This document shows, one piece after another, positions 17,382 to 25,901 of a stretch of 64,000 nucleotides of DNA. Source of the DNA: Bradyrhizobium sp. CIAT3101 (GTDB lineage Bacteria > Pseudomonadota > Alphaproteobacteria > Rhizobiales > Xanthobacteraceae); contig NZ_CP121634.1 in the NCBI RefSeq assembly GCF_029714945.1, positions 2,191,001 through 2,255,000 on the forward strand, read 5' to 3'. The position numbers and the translations under genes were made by a program. The notes under the pieces are model-generated. The model made no database searches. It saw only the letters and a program-made list of their open reading frames with translations, and was not told the DNA's origin. Position 1 is the stretch's first letter. Each line of letters opens with the position of its first letter.

Positions 17382-18299
17382 GTGCGCGCCCTATTCGTCG
17401 ATGCGAACGAGACCCTGGCGGCGGTGACCGACAAGCTGCTGGCTGCCTCGAGGCTGCCGGTCGGCATCAACCGCAATCCCTCGATCAAGCCCGACGATCT
17501 GCCCGGTCTGCTCGGCGATGCCGAGATCATGATCGTCGATCACACCGCGGTGCCCAGTGCGATCGCTGAAAAGTGCAAGGCGCTGAAGCATGTCGTCTTC
17601 CTCGGCACCGGCGCGCGCAGCTACATGAATCCGGAAGAGCTTAGCCAGCGCGGCATCTCCGTGCACACCATCAAGGGTTATGGCGACACGGCCGTGGCGG
17701 AATGCGCGATCGCGCTGATGTGGGCGTCTGCCAAGAGCTTTGGCGAGATGGATCGCGGCATGCGCGAGGGCAATTGGCTGCGTCGCGACGCGGTGCAGCT
17801 TACCGGCAAGACGCTCGGCCTGATCGGTTTCGGCGGCATCGCTGCGGAAGCCGCCCGCATGGCGGCGGGTTGCGGCATGAAGGTGATCGCCTGGAACAGG
17901 ACGCCGAAGACGCATCCGGGCGTCGAGTTCGTCTCGCTGGAGAAGCTGCTCGCCGAGAGCCACGTCGTCTCGCTGCATCTCCTGCTCAACGACGAAACCA
18001 AGGGCTTTCTCTCGCGCGAGCGCATCGCGCAGATGCGCAAGGGCAGCATCCTGATCAACACCGCGCGCGGCGCCGTCGTCGATGAAGACGCGATGCTCGA
18101 CGCGCTGCGTTCGGGCCACATCGCCCATGCCGGCCTCGACGTCTTCACCGTCGAGCCGCTGCCGGCCGGCCACGCCCTGACAAAACTGCCGAACGTAACG
18201 CTGTCGGCGCATTCGGCGTTCCGCACGCCGGAGGCGAGCGACAATCTCATCGGTGCCGCGCTCGATCACTGCCGCCGCATCATCGCCACCGGCAAGTAA
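17382..18299 (+). CDS. D-isomer-specific 2-hydroxyacid dehydrogenase
   Basis: A 305-residue NAD(P)-dependent enzyme of the phosphoglycerate/2-hydroxyacid dehydrogenase family. GTG 17382 is chosen because AAGGAG lies 6 bp upstream. The Rossmann motif GFGGIA is at 149-154. The catalytic trio is Arg229 (TARGAVV), Glu258 (VEPLP) and His277 (SAHSAF). It interconverts a 2-keto acid and a D-2-hydroxy acid in the cytoplasm. First gene of a seven-gene plus-strand run that continues with RidA, aminotransferase, ThDP enzyme, D-amino-acid-dehydrogenase-like protein, racemase and GntR. Confidence 0.9.
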   Translation: MRALFVDANETLAAVTDKLLAASRLPVGINRNPSIKPDDLPGLLGDAEIMIVDHTAVPSAIAEKCKALKHVVFLGTGARSYMNPEELSQRGISVHTIKGYGDTAVAECAIALMWASAKSFGEMDRGMREGNWLRRDAVQLTGKTLGLIGFGGIAAEAARMAAGCGMKVIAWNRTPKTHPGVEFVSLEKLLAESHVVSLHLLLNDETKGFLSRERIAQMRKGSILINTARGAVVDEDAMLDALRSGHIAHAGLDVFTVEPLPAGHALTKLPNVTLSAHSAFRTPEASDNLIGAALDHCRRIIATGK

Positions 18300-18316
18300 A
18301 GCAATAAGGACATCCC

Positions 18317-18670
18317 ATGTCGGATATCACCCGCATCGACCAGAATGCCCGCCGCAGCCGCGCCTCCGTGTTCGGCGATCTCGTTTTTCTCGCGGGCCAG
18401 GTGGCGGACACCAAGACCGCCGACATCACCCAGCAGACGAAAGAGGCGCTGGCCAAGGTCGATGACATGCTGGCGCGCGCCGGCACCGACAAGTCACGCC
18501 TGCTCAGCGTTCAGGTCTGGCTGAAGACCATGGACGATTTCGATGCCATGAACGCGGTCTATGACGCCTGGGTCGTGCCCGGCAACACGCCGACCCGCGC
18601 CTGCGGCAAGGTCGAGCTCGCCGATCCAGCCTTCCGTATCGAAGTGATCGCGATCGCCGCACGCGCGTAG
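18317..18670 (+). CDS. RidA family protein (enamine/imine deaminase-like)
   Basis: A 117-residue protein of the YjgF/YER057c/UK114 family, whole length of the family. Conserved Arg94 in PTRACGKVEL is the residue that binds the carboxylate of the 2-imino acid in RidA proteins. The trimer-interface beta strands (VFLAGQVA) are present. RidA enzymes speed hydrolysis of reactive enamines released by PLP enzymes and amino acid oxidases. Its place directly before an aminotransferase and near a flavin amine dehydrogenase fits that job. Confidence 0.93.
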   Translation: MSDITRIDQNARRSRASVFGDLVFLAGQVADTKTADITQQTKEALAKVDDMLARAGTDKSRLLSVQVWLKTMDDFDAMNAVYDAWVVPGNTPTRACGKVELADPAFRIEVIAIAARA

Positions 18671-18679
18671 AGGACGGCT

Positions 18680-19906
18680 GTGACTGTCAGGGCTCCCGCG
18701 TCGACCTTCCGCCCCGCACAGCGCATCAGCGCGATCGGCGTGTCCGAGATCCTCAAGATCGGCGCGGTCGCGCAGCGGCTGAAGCGCGAGGGGCGGCCCC
18801 TGATCGTGTTAGGGGCCGGCGAGCCTGATTTCGATACGCCCGACCATGCCAAGGACGCAGCCGAGCGCGCCATCCGCGCCGGCCAGACGAAGTACACCAT
18901 CCTCGACGGCTCGGTGGAATTGAAGGCGGCCATCGCCGAGAAATTCCGCCGCGAGAATGATCTCGTCTATGCGCCTGATGAGATTACCGCCGGGGCCGGC
19001 GCCAAGCAGGTGATCCACAACGCCTTCATGGCAACGCTCAGTCCCGGCGACGAGGTGATCCTCGCCGCGCCCTATTGGACCAGCTATGCCGACATGGTGC
19101 GCATCGCCGACGGCACGCCGGTCGACGTGCTCTGCCGCGAAGACAACGGCTTTCGTCTCGATGCCGCCGATCTCGAACGCGCGATCACGCCACAGACGCG
19201 CTGGCTGCTCCTGAACTCGCCGGCCAATCCGACCGGTGCGGCCTATTCCGCGGCGCAGCTGCGCCCGATCCTGGATGTGCTCAAGCGTCATCCGCATGTC
19301 TGGCTGATGGCCGACGATATCTACGAGCACCTCACTTACGATGGCTTGCCGTTCGTCACGGCGGCCGCGCTCGAGCCGAGCCTGAAATCGCGCACGCTGA
19401 CGGTGAACGGTGTCTCCAAGGCCTATGCCATGACCGGCTGGCGCGTCGGCTATGGCGGCGGCCCGCGCGAATTGATCGCGGCGATGGCGGTGGTGCAGAG
19501 CCAGAGCACGACCAATCCGTCCTCGGTGAGTCAGGCGGCTGCGATCGCCGCCCTGACCGGGCCGCAGGACGTGCTCATCGAGCGCCGTTCTGCGTTCCAG
19601 CGTCGCCGCGACATCGTGGTCGATGCGCTCAACGCCATCGACGGCGTCACCTGCCGTCGGCCGGAGGGCGCGTTCTACACCTATGCCAGCTGTGCCGGCC
19701 TGATCGACCGCCGCACGTCGGATGGCACCATCATCGACAGCGACGCGGCGTTCTGCCGCTTCCTGCTGGAGAGGCATGACGTGGCCGTGGTGCCGGGCAG
19801 CTGTTTCGGCCTTGCACCTTATTTCCGCCTGTCCTACGCCACCTCGGAACAAAACTTGCGCGAAGCCCTAGAGCGTATCGCCAAAGCCTGCAGGGAGCTG
19901 TCATGA
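18680..19906 (+). CDS. Class I/II pyridoxal-phosphate aminotransferase
   Basis: A 408-residue fold-type I aminotransferase resembling bacterial aspartate/aromatic aminotransferases (class I-gamma). The PLP Schiff-base lysine is Lys247 in NGVSKAYAMTGWR. Substrate-carboxylate Arg lies in the C-terminal YFRLSYA. The N-P-T-G segment NSPANPTGA sits near residue 180. Start is GTG 18680, nine bases after the RidA stop; the 3' end overlaps the ThDP enzyme by 4 bp. Probably moves the amino group of the imported amino acid to a 2-keto acid. Confidence 0.93.
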   Translation: MTVRAPASTFRPAQRISAIGVSEILKIGAVAQRLKREGRPLIVLGAGEPDFDTPDHAKDAAERAIRAGQTKYTILDGSVELKAAIAEKFRRENDLVYAPDEITAGAGAKQVIHNAFMATLSPGDEVILAAPYWTSYADMVRIADGTPVDVLCREDNGFRLDAADLERAITPQTRWLLLNSPANPTGAAYSAAQLRPILDVLKRHPHVWLMADDIYEHLTYDGLPFVTAAALEPSLKSRTLTVNGVSKAYAMTGWRVGYGGGPRELIAAMAVVQSQSTTNPSSVSQAAAIAALTGPQDVLIERRSAFQRRRDIVVDALNAIDGVTCRRPEGAFYTYASCAGLIDRRTSDGTIIDSDAAFCRFLLERHDVAVVPGSCFGLAPYFRLSYATSEQNLREALERIAKACRELS

Positions 19907-21564
19907 CCATCAGAAACACCCGCACCGGGGGCCAGATCCTGATTGATCAGCTGGTCGCCCAGGGCGTCGATCGCGTCACCTGCGTGCCCGGCGAGAGCTA
20001 TCTCGCCGCGCTCGACGCGCTGCATGACAGTCCGATCGACGTCGTGATCTGCCGCGCCGAAGGCGGTGCTGCGATGATGGCGGAAGCCTATGGCAAGCTC
20101 ACGGGACGTCCGGGCATCTGCTTCGTCACCCGCGGCCCCGGCGCGACCAATGCCAGCCACGGCGTTCACATCGCGATGCAGGATTCGACGCCGATGATCC
20201 TGTTCGTCGGCCAGGTCGACACCGGCATGCGCGAGCGCGAGGCGTTCCAGGAGCTCGACTACAAGGCGGTGTTCGGCACCATGGCGAAATGGGCGATCGA
20301 GATCGATCGCCCCGATCGCATTCCGGAGCTGGTCGCGCGCGCCTTCCGCGTCGCGATGCAGGGCCGCCCGGGTCCGGTCGTGATCGCGCTGCCGGAGAAC
20401 ATGCTGACCGAGACCGCCGCCGTCGCCGACGCCATGCGCATCGAGCCCGCGGTGAGCTGGCCGGCGCCATCAGATCTCGAGCAGGTCGGTGCGATGCTCG
20501 CGAGCGCCAAGGCGCCGCTGGTGATCCTCGGCGGCTCGCGCTGGACCGATGACGCCACCAAGAGCATAGCACGCTTTGCTGAGCGCTTCGACCTCCCGGT
20601 CGCGACCTCGTTTCGCCGTGCGTCGCTGATCGACGCCGATCATTCGCATTATGCCGGCGACCTCGGCATCGGGCCGAGCCCGGGCCTGAAGGCACGCATC
20701 GATAACGCCGACGTCATTCTGCTGATCGGCGGCCGCATGTCGGAGATGCCGTCCTCGTCCTACACGCTACTCGACATCCCCTCGCCGAAGCAGAAGCTGA
20801 TCCACGTGCATCCGGGCTCCGAAGAGCTCGGCCGCATCTATCAGCCGGCGCTGGCAATCCAGGCGACGCCAGCCGCGTTCGCCGCCGCCGTCGAAACGCT
20901 GAAGCCCTCGGGCGCGGTGGCCTGGAAGGGCGAGGCCGCCAAGGCGCATGCCGATTACCTCGCCTGGACCGACAAGGCGCGCGAGCTGCCGGGTACGTTC
21001 CAGTACGGCCAGGTCATGACCTGGCTGCGCGACCGCCTGCCGAAGGATGCGATCGTCTGCAACGGCGCCGGCAATTATGCCGGCTGGATCCATCGCCATC
21101 ATCGCTTCCACAGCTTTGCCGCGCAGCTCGCGCCGACCTCGGGCTCGATGGGCTATGGCGTGCCGGCGGCGGTTCTCGCAAAGCGGCAGTTTCCGGATCG
21201 CGTCGTCGTCGCCTTTGCCGGCGACGGCTGCTTCCTGATGAACGGCCAGGAATTCGCGACCGCCGTGCAGTATGACGCGCCGCTCGTCGTCATCGTCGTC
21301 GACAATTCGCAATACGGCACCATCCGCATGCACCAGGAGCGCGACTATCCCGGCCGCGTCGTCGGCACCCAGCTCAAGAACCCCGACTTCGCGATGTACG
21401 CCAAGGCGTTCGGCGGCCACGGCGAGCGGGTCGAGCGCACCGAAGAGTTCGCGCCGGCGTTCGAGCGTGCGCTGGCCTCGGGCAAGCCGTCGATCCTCCA
21501 TTGCATCATCGATCCGCGCGCGATCTCGGTCGGCAAGGATTTCACGCCGGCAGCGAAGGCGTAA
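19903..21564 (+). CDS. Thiamine-diphosphate enzyme, acetolactate synthase-like
   Basis: A 553-residue three-domain ThDP enzyme. The cofactor-activating Glu is in CRAEGGAAMMAEAY (about residue 50). The middle domain carries a GGSRW-type nucleotide-binding segment. The C-terminal ThDP/Mg motif runs from GDGCFLMNGQEF to DNSQYG. Family members ligate or decarboxylate 2-keto acids, for example acetolactate synthase, glyoxylate carboligase and indolepyruvate decarboxylase. Linked by overlap to an aminotransferase, so it likely acts on the 2-keto acid made there. Biosynthetic acetolactate synthase is unlikely, because no regulatory subunit gene follows. Confidence 0.88.
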   Translation: MTIRNTRTGGQILIDQLVAQGVDRVTCVPGESYLAALDALHDSPIDVVICRAEGGAAMMAEAYGKLTGRPGICFVTRGPGATNASHGVHIAMQDSTPMILFVGQVDTGMREREAFQELDYKAVFGTMAKWAIEIDRPDRIPELVARAFRVAMQGRPGPVVIALPENMLTETAAVADAMRIEPAVSWPAPSDLEQVGAMLASAKAPLVILGGSRWTDDATKSIARFAERFDLPVATSFRRASLIDADHSHYAGDLGIGPSPGLKARIDNADVILLIGGRMSEMPSSSYTLLDIPSPKQKLIHVHPGSEELGRIYQPALAIQATPAAFAAAVETLKPSGAVAWKGEAAKAHADYLAWTDKARELPGTFQYGQVMTWLRDRLPKDAIVCNGAGNYAGWIHRHHRFHSFAAQLAPTSGSMGYGVPAAVLAKRQFPDRVVVAFAGDGCFLMNGQEFATAVQYDAPLVVIVVDNSQYGTIRMHQERDYPGRVVGTQLKNPDFAMYAKAFGGHGERVERTEEFAPAFERALASGKPSILHCIIDPRAISVGKDFTPAAKA

Positions 21565-21567
21565 GCG

Positions 21568-22833
21568 ATGTCGCCAGGCCGCCACGTCGCCATCATCGGA
21601 GCCGGCGCGGTCGGCGTGATCAGCGCCATCGAGGCGCTGCGCGAGGGTCATCGCGTCACGCTGATCGACGCGGGCGAGCCCGGTGGCGAACAGGCGGCAA
21701 GCTATGGCAATGCCGGCTGGCTCTCCTCGCATTCGGTGATCCCGCCGGCCGAGCCGGGCATCTGGAAAAAGGTGCCGGGCTATCTCCTGGATCCGCTCGG
21801 CCCGCTCGCGATCCGCTGGTCGTATCTGCCGAAGGCGCTGCCCTGGCTGATCAAATATCTGCTCTCGGGCTGGACCGAGGCGCGCGTCGAGAAGACCGCC
21901 TTTGCGCTGCGTGATCTCCTGAAGGACGCGCCGCTCTTGCACCGGAAGCTTGCGGAAGAGGCCGGCGTGCCTGAACTCGTCGAGCGCAACGGCGTGATGC
22001 ACGTGTTCCCGTCGCGCGGCAATTTCGACAACGATCTCGGCTGGCGCCTACGCAAGAAGGTCGGCGTCGCATGGATGGAGCTGAACGCCGACGAGATGCG
22101 TCAACGCGAACCGGATCTGCATCCGCGCTACACTTTTGGCGTGGTGGTGGAAGAGGCCGGCCGCTGCCGCGATCCCGGCGCTTATGTTGCGGCGCTGGCC
22201 CAGCATGCGCTGGCGAACGGCGCGAAACTCGTGCGCGCCAAGGCGACGGGCCTCAAGCTTTCCGGCAACAAGTTTGTCGCCGTCCTCACCGAGACCGGCG
22301 AGATCGCTTGCGATGCCGCGGTGGTTGCGGCCGGCGCGCATTCGAAACGGCTGACCGCTTCCGTTGGCGATCCCCTGCCGTTGGAAACCGAGCGCGGCTA
22401 TCACGTCATGATCGAGCATCCGGAATCGGGGCCGCGCAGCTCGATGATGGCATCCGACGCAAAAATGGTGGTGAACTGGACCGACAAGGGTCTGCGCGCC
22501 GCCGGCACGGTCGAGATCGCCGGCCTCGAGGCCGCGCCAAACTGGAAGCGCGCCGAGATCCTGCGCAACAACCTTCTCAGCATGTTCCCCAAGCTGCCGA
22601 GAGATATCCCGGCTTCGCGCATAAGAACCTGGTTCGGGCATCGGCCGAGCATGCCCGACGGCATTCCCTGCATCGGTTACGCGCGCGCCTCGCGCGACAT
22701 CGTCTATGCTTTCGGCCACGGCCATATCGGCCTGGTCGGCTCGGCCCGCACCGGCCGTCTCGTCGCGCAGCTCCTGAGCGGCAAGCAGCCCGAAATTCCG
22801 CTCGCACCATTCGCGCCCACCCGCTTCCTCTGA
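21568..22833 (+). CDS. FAD-dependent D-amino acid dehydrogenase-like protein
   Basis: A 421-residue DadA-family flavoenzyme. The dinucleotide-binding motif is at the N-terminus (IIGAGAVGVISAIEAL, residues 10-25). The C-terminal domain shows WFGHRPSMPDGIPCIG and a final GHGHIGLVGSARTG loop that closes over FAD, both typical of D-amino acid dehydrogenases. It oxidises a D-amino acid to an imino acid and passes electrons to the respiratory chain. It starts 3 bp after the ThDP gene and is followed by racemase copy B. Together they suggest racemase, then dehydrogenase, then RidA. Confidence 0.9.
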   Translation: MSPGRHVAIIGAGAVGVISAIEALREGHRVTLIDAGEPGGEQAASYGNAGWLSSHSVIPPAEPGIWKKVPGYLLDPLGPLAIRWSYLPKALPWLIKYLLSGWTEARVEKTAFALRDLLKDAPLLHRKLAEEAGVPELVERNGVMHVFPSRGNFDNDLGWRLRKKVGVAWMELNADEMRQREPDLHPRYTFGVVVEEAGRCRDPGAYVAALAQHALANGAKLVRAKATGLKLSGNKFVAVLTETGEIACDAAVVAAGAHSKRLTASVGDPLPLETERGYHVMIEHPESGPRSSMMASDAKMVVNWTDKGLRAAGTVEIAGLEAAPNWKRAEILRNNLLSMFPKLPRDIPASRIRTWFGHRPSMPDGIPCIGYARASRDIVYAFGHGHIGLVGSARTGRLVAQLLSGKQPEIPLAPFAPTRFL

Positions 22834-22842
22834 GATCGCACC

Positions 22843-23586
22843 ATGACCAACGCAGCCAGCTCGTCCTCCCGTATCGCCCGTGGCGGCAAGGCCATCTACG
22901 GCGCGCCGCTCGGCATCCTGATGCTGGAAGCACGCTTCCCCCGCATTCCCGGCGACATGGGCAACGGCACGACCTGGCCATTCCCCGTGCTCTATCGCGT
23001 GGTGAGCGGCGCTTCGCCGGAGAAGGTGGTGCTGAAGGGGGCCGCCGGCCTGTTGCCTGACTTCATCGACGCCGCCAAGGATCTGGTGCGGCTCGGCGCC
23101 GAAGCCATCACCACCAATTGCGGCTTCCTCTCGCTGTTCCAGAAGGAGATCGCAGCAGCCGTCGGCGTTCCCGTCGCGACCTCGTCGCTGATGCAGGTGC
23201 CGTGGGTGCAGGCGACCCTGCCGCCGGGCAAGCGCGTCGGTCTCGTCACGGTGTCAGGCTCGACCCTGACGCCGGCCCATCTCGAAGGCGCCGGCGTGCC
23301 GCTCGATACGCCGCTGGTCGGCACCGAGCACGGCAAGGAGTTTTTCCGCGTCCTGATCAAGGCCGAGAAGGACGACATGGACGTGGCGCAGGCCGAGCGT
23401 GATGTGGTCGAGGCCGGAAAGCAGCTGGTCGCCAAAAACCCCGATGTCGGCGCGATCGTGCTCGAATGCACCAATATGCCGCCCTACGCGGCCGCGTTGC
23501 AGGCCGAGGTCGGGTTGCCGGTCTACGACATCTATTCCATGATCACCTGGTTTCATGCTGGACTGCGGCCGCGCGCCTTCGCCTAA
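22843..23586 (+). CDS. Aspartate/glutamate racemase family protein (copy B)
   Basis: A 247-residue paralogue of the protein at 14117-14845. Shared landmarks are GILML near the N-terminus, R-P-R/I-P-GD in the first loop, TTNCGFL with Cys93 and LECTNMPP with Cys209. Cysteine spacing (116) is nearly the same as in copy A (118). It lies 9 bp after the D-amino-acid-dehydrogenase-like gene. It probably makes or consumes the D-enantiomer in the pathway. Why two copies sit in two divergent operons is unknown; they may act on different substrates. Confidence 0.86.
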   Translation: MTNAASSSSRIARGGKAIYGAPLGILMLEARFPRIPGDMGNGTTWPFPVLYRVVSGASPEKVVLKGAAGLLPDFIDAAKDLVRLGAEAITTNCGFLSLFQKEIAAAVGVPVATSSLMQVPWVQATLPPGKRVGLVTVSGSTLTPAHLEGAGVPLDTPLVGTEHGKEFFRVLIKAEKDDMDVAQAERDVVEAGKQLVAKNPDVGAIVLECTNMPPYAAALQAEVGLPVYDIYSMITWFHAGLRPRAFA

Positions 23587-23676
23587 GTCCGGCGGTTGCG
23601 AAGCTCTTCACAACCTCTGCCCTCGTTTGCATTGCAATCGCGCCCGCAGCCCCGGTATATTGGGCTGTGTGCGGGC

Positions 23677-24393
23677 ATGAATGCAGCTGATATGAGCAAC
23701 GTGGAACTGGCTTCCGATAGTATCGTCGATCGCGTCTATGAACAGCTCAAGGCGATGGCCGTGAGCTATGAGTTCAAGCCGGGCGAACGGCTCAACGAGG
23801 GCGAGCTGGCCAAGCGCCTCGGCGTCAGCCGCACGCCGCTGCGCGAAGCGCTCAACCGTCTCAACACCGAAGGCTTCCTGCGCTTCACGCCGGGCAAGGG
23901 CTTCTTCTGCCGCGAGCTCGACGCGCACGAGATCTTCGATCTCTACGAGCTGCGCAAGTCGATCGAGGTCGCCTCGGTCCGCCTCGCCATCAAGCGTGCC
24001 AAGGACGAGGACATCGACGCGCTCCTGAAATTCCTCGAAGCCACCGGCCCCGATCCCGGCGAGCGCTCGTCAGTGGAGCTGGTCGAGCTCGACGAGACCT
24101 TTCACGAGCGGCTGATGGCGATGTCGAACAACGCCGAGATGCTGCGCGTGCTCCGCAACGTCAACGCCCGCATCCGCTTCGTGCGTTGGATCGACATGGA
24201 CAGCATCAACCGCTCCAACACCCAGGCCGAGCATCGCGCGGTCGTCGAAGGGTTGAAAGCGCGGGATGAAGAAGCCTGCGTTTCGGTGCTGGAAAAGCAC
24301 ATCGACCGTCGGCTTGATCGCATCACGTCGGCGATCAAGGAAGGCTACGCGCAGATTTATATGCCGGCTGCGGCGAGGTCTGTGGCGAACTAG
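23677..24393 (+). CDS. GntR-family regulator (FadR/FCD subfamily)
   Basis: A 238-residue regulator. The winged helix spans about residues 10-75 (LAKRLGVSRTPLREALNRLN is the recognition region). The all-helical FCD ligand domain follows, with metal/ligand residues in LDETFHERL and EHRAVVEGL. ATG 23677 is preferred to an upstream TTG, because the DNA between gives no family-like sequence. It is last in the catabolic operon, 90 bp after racemase B. It probably senses a carboxylic acid intermediate and controls the divergent promoter at 17.2-17.4 kb. Confidence 0.9.
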   Translation: MNAADMSNVELASDSIVDRVYEQLKAMAVSYEFKPGERLNEGELAKRLGVSRTPLREALNRLNTEGFLRFTPGKGFFCRELDAHEIFDLYELRKSIEVASVRLAIKRAKDEDIDALLKFLEATGPDPGERSSVELVELDETFHERLMAMSNNAEMLRVLRNVNARIRFVRWIDMDSINRSNTQAEHRAVVEGLKARDEEACVSVLEKHIDRRLDRITSAIKEGYAQIYMPAAARSVAN

Positions 24394-24404
24394 CCTGAGC
24401 GATG

Positions 24405-24605
24405 GTGCCTCTTCTCCCCTCATGTCCGCCGAAGCCTTGGCGAAGGCGGATGCGGGAGAAGGTGGCGCGAAGCGCCGGATGAGGGGTATCTCTCGGCGCA
24501 CATAGCTGCGCGTGAGTGCGTGGAGACGTACCCCTCACCCAAGTGAGTTTGTGTCGACCTGCGGTGATGCCCTCTCCCGCAAGGGGAGAGGGCGCAATCA
24601 TCCGC
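24405..24605. repeat. Non-coding gap with dispersed GC-rich repeat
   Basis: The 324-bp stretch between the GntR gene and the split decarboxylase holds no convincing gene. It contains a compound repeat: TCTCCCCTCAT and its inverse ATGAGGGG around 24413-24487, a CCGCC-rich hairpin at 24427-24452, and CTCTCCCGCAAGGGGAGAG (24571-24589). The last part resembles the stem at 11133-11152. The remaining 110 bp before the next gene should carry its promoter; no clear -35/-10 pair was picked out. Confidence 0.55.
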
Positions 24606-24717
24606 ACTGCGCGAAAACCCAGCTATACAATCCTTCAATATCTGGTCGTGCCAGACGGTCAGCGCTTTCACCCGCGAACCCCGCTAGCGTGCCGCTCGCA
24701 ATTCACGGAGAGACGCG

Positions 24718-25248
24718 GTGCATAGCCCCAAGCCCAATCCTGAAACCGACTGGCCGTCCGAGCTTTATCGCGTCCTGAAGGCCGCCGACGTCAGGCAGAT
24801 GTCGTATGTCCCCGACGCCGGTCACAGCCAGCTCATCCGCATGTTCTCGGCCGACAGCGACGTCACCACCAACGTGCTGACCACGGAAGAGGAAGGCATC
24901 GCCATTGCCGCGGGCGCCTGGCTCGGTGGCCAGCGCAGCGTGCTGCTGATGCAATCGAGCGGGGTCGGCAATTGCATCAACATGCTGTCGCTGTCGGCGA
25001 TCGGCCGCTTTCCGCTGTTGATGCTGGTGACGATGCGCGGCGAATGGGCGGAGTTCAATCCCTGGCAGGTGCCGATGAGCCGGGCGACGCAGCCCTCGCT
25101 GGAGGCCATCGGGCTGAAGGTGATGCGGGCTGAGACAGCGGAGGATCTGGTCGAGACCGTCGAATCCGCGGCGTCGCTCGCCTACGAATCCGATCAGCAG
25201 ATTGCAGTCCTGATCGGGCAGCGCCTGATCGGCAAGAAGAAGTGGTGA
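24718..25248 (+). CDS. ThDP-dependent decarboxylase, alpha (PYR-domain) subunit
   Basis: A 176-residue protein corresponding to the PYR half of sulfopyruvate/phosphonopyruvate decarboxylases. The cofactor-activating Glu is within TTEEEGIAIAAGAWLGG. The following GVGNCINMLS segment matches the split ComD-type architecture. Start is GTG 24718 with GGAGAG upstream. The beta subunit follows within a few bases, so the enzyme is a heteromer. No ComABC, phosphonate or taurine gene is near, so the keto-acid substrate is open. Confidence 0.85.
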   Translation: MHSPKPNPETDWPSELYRVLKAADVRQMSYVPDAGHSQLIRMFSADSDVTTNVLTTEEEGIAIAAGAWLGGQRSVLLMQSSGVGNCINMLSLSAIGRFPLLMLVTMRGEWAEFNPWQVPMSRATQPSLEAIGLKVMRAETAEDLVETVESAASLAYESDQQIAVLIGQRLIGKKKW

Positions 25249-25253
25249 TATCG

Positions 25254-25844
25254 ATGACCGTTCCCTCCGAGCTCGATCGCCGCGCCGCCGTCGCGGCTCT
25301 TCTCAAGAACCGCAAGGACACGCTGGTCGTCTCCGGCCTTGGCTCTCCCACCTACGATTTGCATTCCGTCGGAGACCACGACGCCAATTTCTATCTCTGG
25401 GGCGCCATGGGCGGCGCTGCGCTGATCGCGCTTGGATTGGCGCAGGCCCAGCCGGGCAAGCGCGTCCTCGCGTTGACCGGTGACGGCGAGCAATTGATGG
25501 GCATCGGCGGTCTCGCCACCATCGGCGTCGCCCGTCCGCGCAACCTCGACATCGTCGTGATCGACAACCAGCATTTCGGCGAGACCGGCATGCAGGCGAG
25601 CCACACCGGCCGCGGTGTCGATCTCACCGCGATTGCCGCGGCCTGCGGCTTTGCTGCCACTGCGACGGTGCGGACGATCGAGGAGGTGCAAGGCCTCGCT
25701 GCGCAAATCGCCGCGCCGGCCGATGGTCCGCGGCTTTTTGTCATCAAGGTGAGGGCGGAAAATCCGCCGCGTTCGCTGCCGTCGCGCGATGCCGTCTTTA
25801 TCAAGAACCGGTTCCGTGCTCATCTCGGCTTCGCGGCGGCTTGA
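25254..25844 (+). CDS. ThDP-dependent decarboxylase, beta (PP-domain) subunit
   Basis: A 196-residue partner of the preceding gene, carrying the ThDP diphosphate/Mg motif GDGEQLMGIG through to VVIDNQHFGETG. ATG 25254 is used; an in-frame GTG at 25242 would overlap the alpha gene. Alpha plus beta together are about the length of a fused PYR-PP core without the middle domain, as in ComDE sulfopyruvate decarboxylase. Reaction inferred: decarboxylation of a 3-substituted pyruvate to an aldehyde. The adjacent SDR could then reduce or oxidise that aldehyde. Confidence 0.86.
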   Translation: MTVPSELDRRAAVAALLKNRKDTLVVSGLGSPTYDLHSVGDHDANFYLWGAMGGAALIALGLAQAQPGKRVLALTGDGEQLMGIGGLATIGVARPRNLDIVVIDNQHFGETGMQASHTGRGVDLTAIAAACGFAATATVRTIEEVQGLAAQIAAPADGPRLFVIKVRAENPPRSLPSRDAVFIKNRFRAHLGFAAA

Positions 25845-25901
25845 ACCGGAATTCTCTCCGGGATAGCTCGCTGGCCAAGCAGCTATTCTGGAGTGAGACC
25901 C

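Noticed and set aside
19903..21564. Biosynthetic acetolactate synthase (ilvB/ilvI)
   Set aside because: No ilvN/ilvH regulatory subunit or ilvC is adjacent, and the gene is embedded in an amino acid catabolic operon.
23596..23676. N-terminal extension of the GntR regulator from TTG 23596
   Set aside because: The extra 27 residues do not resemble the family start, and the ATG at 23677 gives the normal length.
24405..24605. Possible CRISPR-like or small RNA locus
   Set aside because: No regular repeat-spacer pattern; the structure is nested inverted repeats like the other intergenic palindromes.
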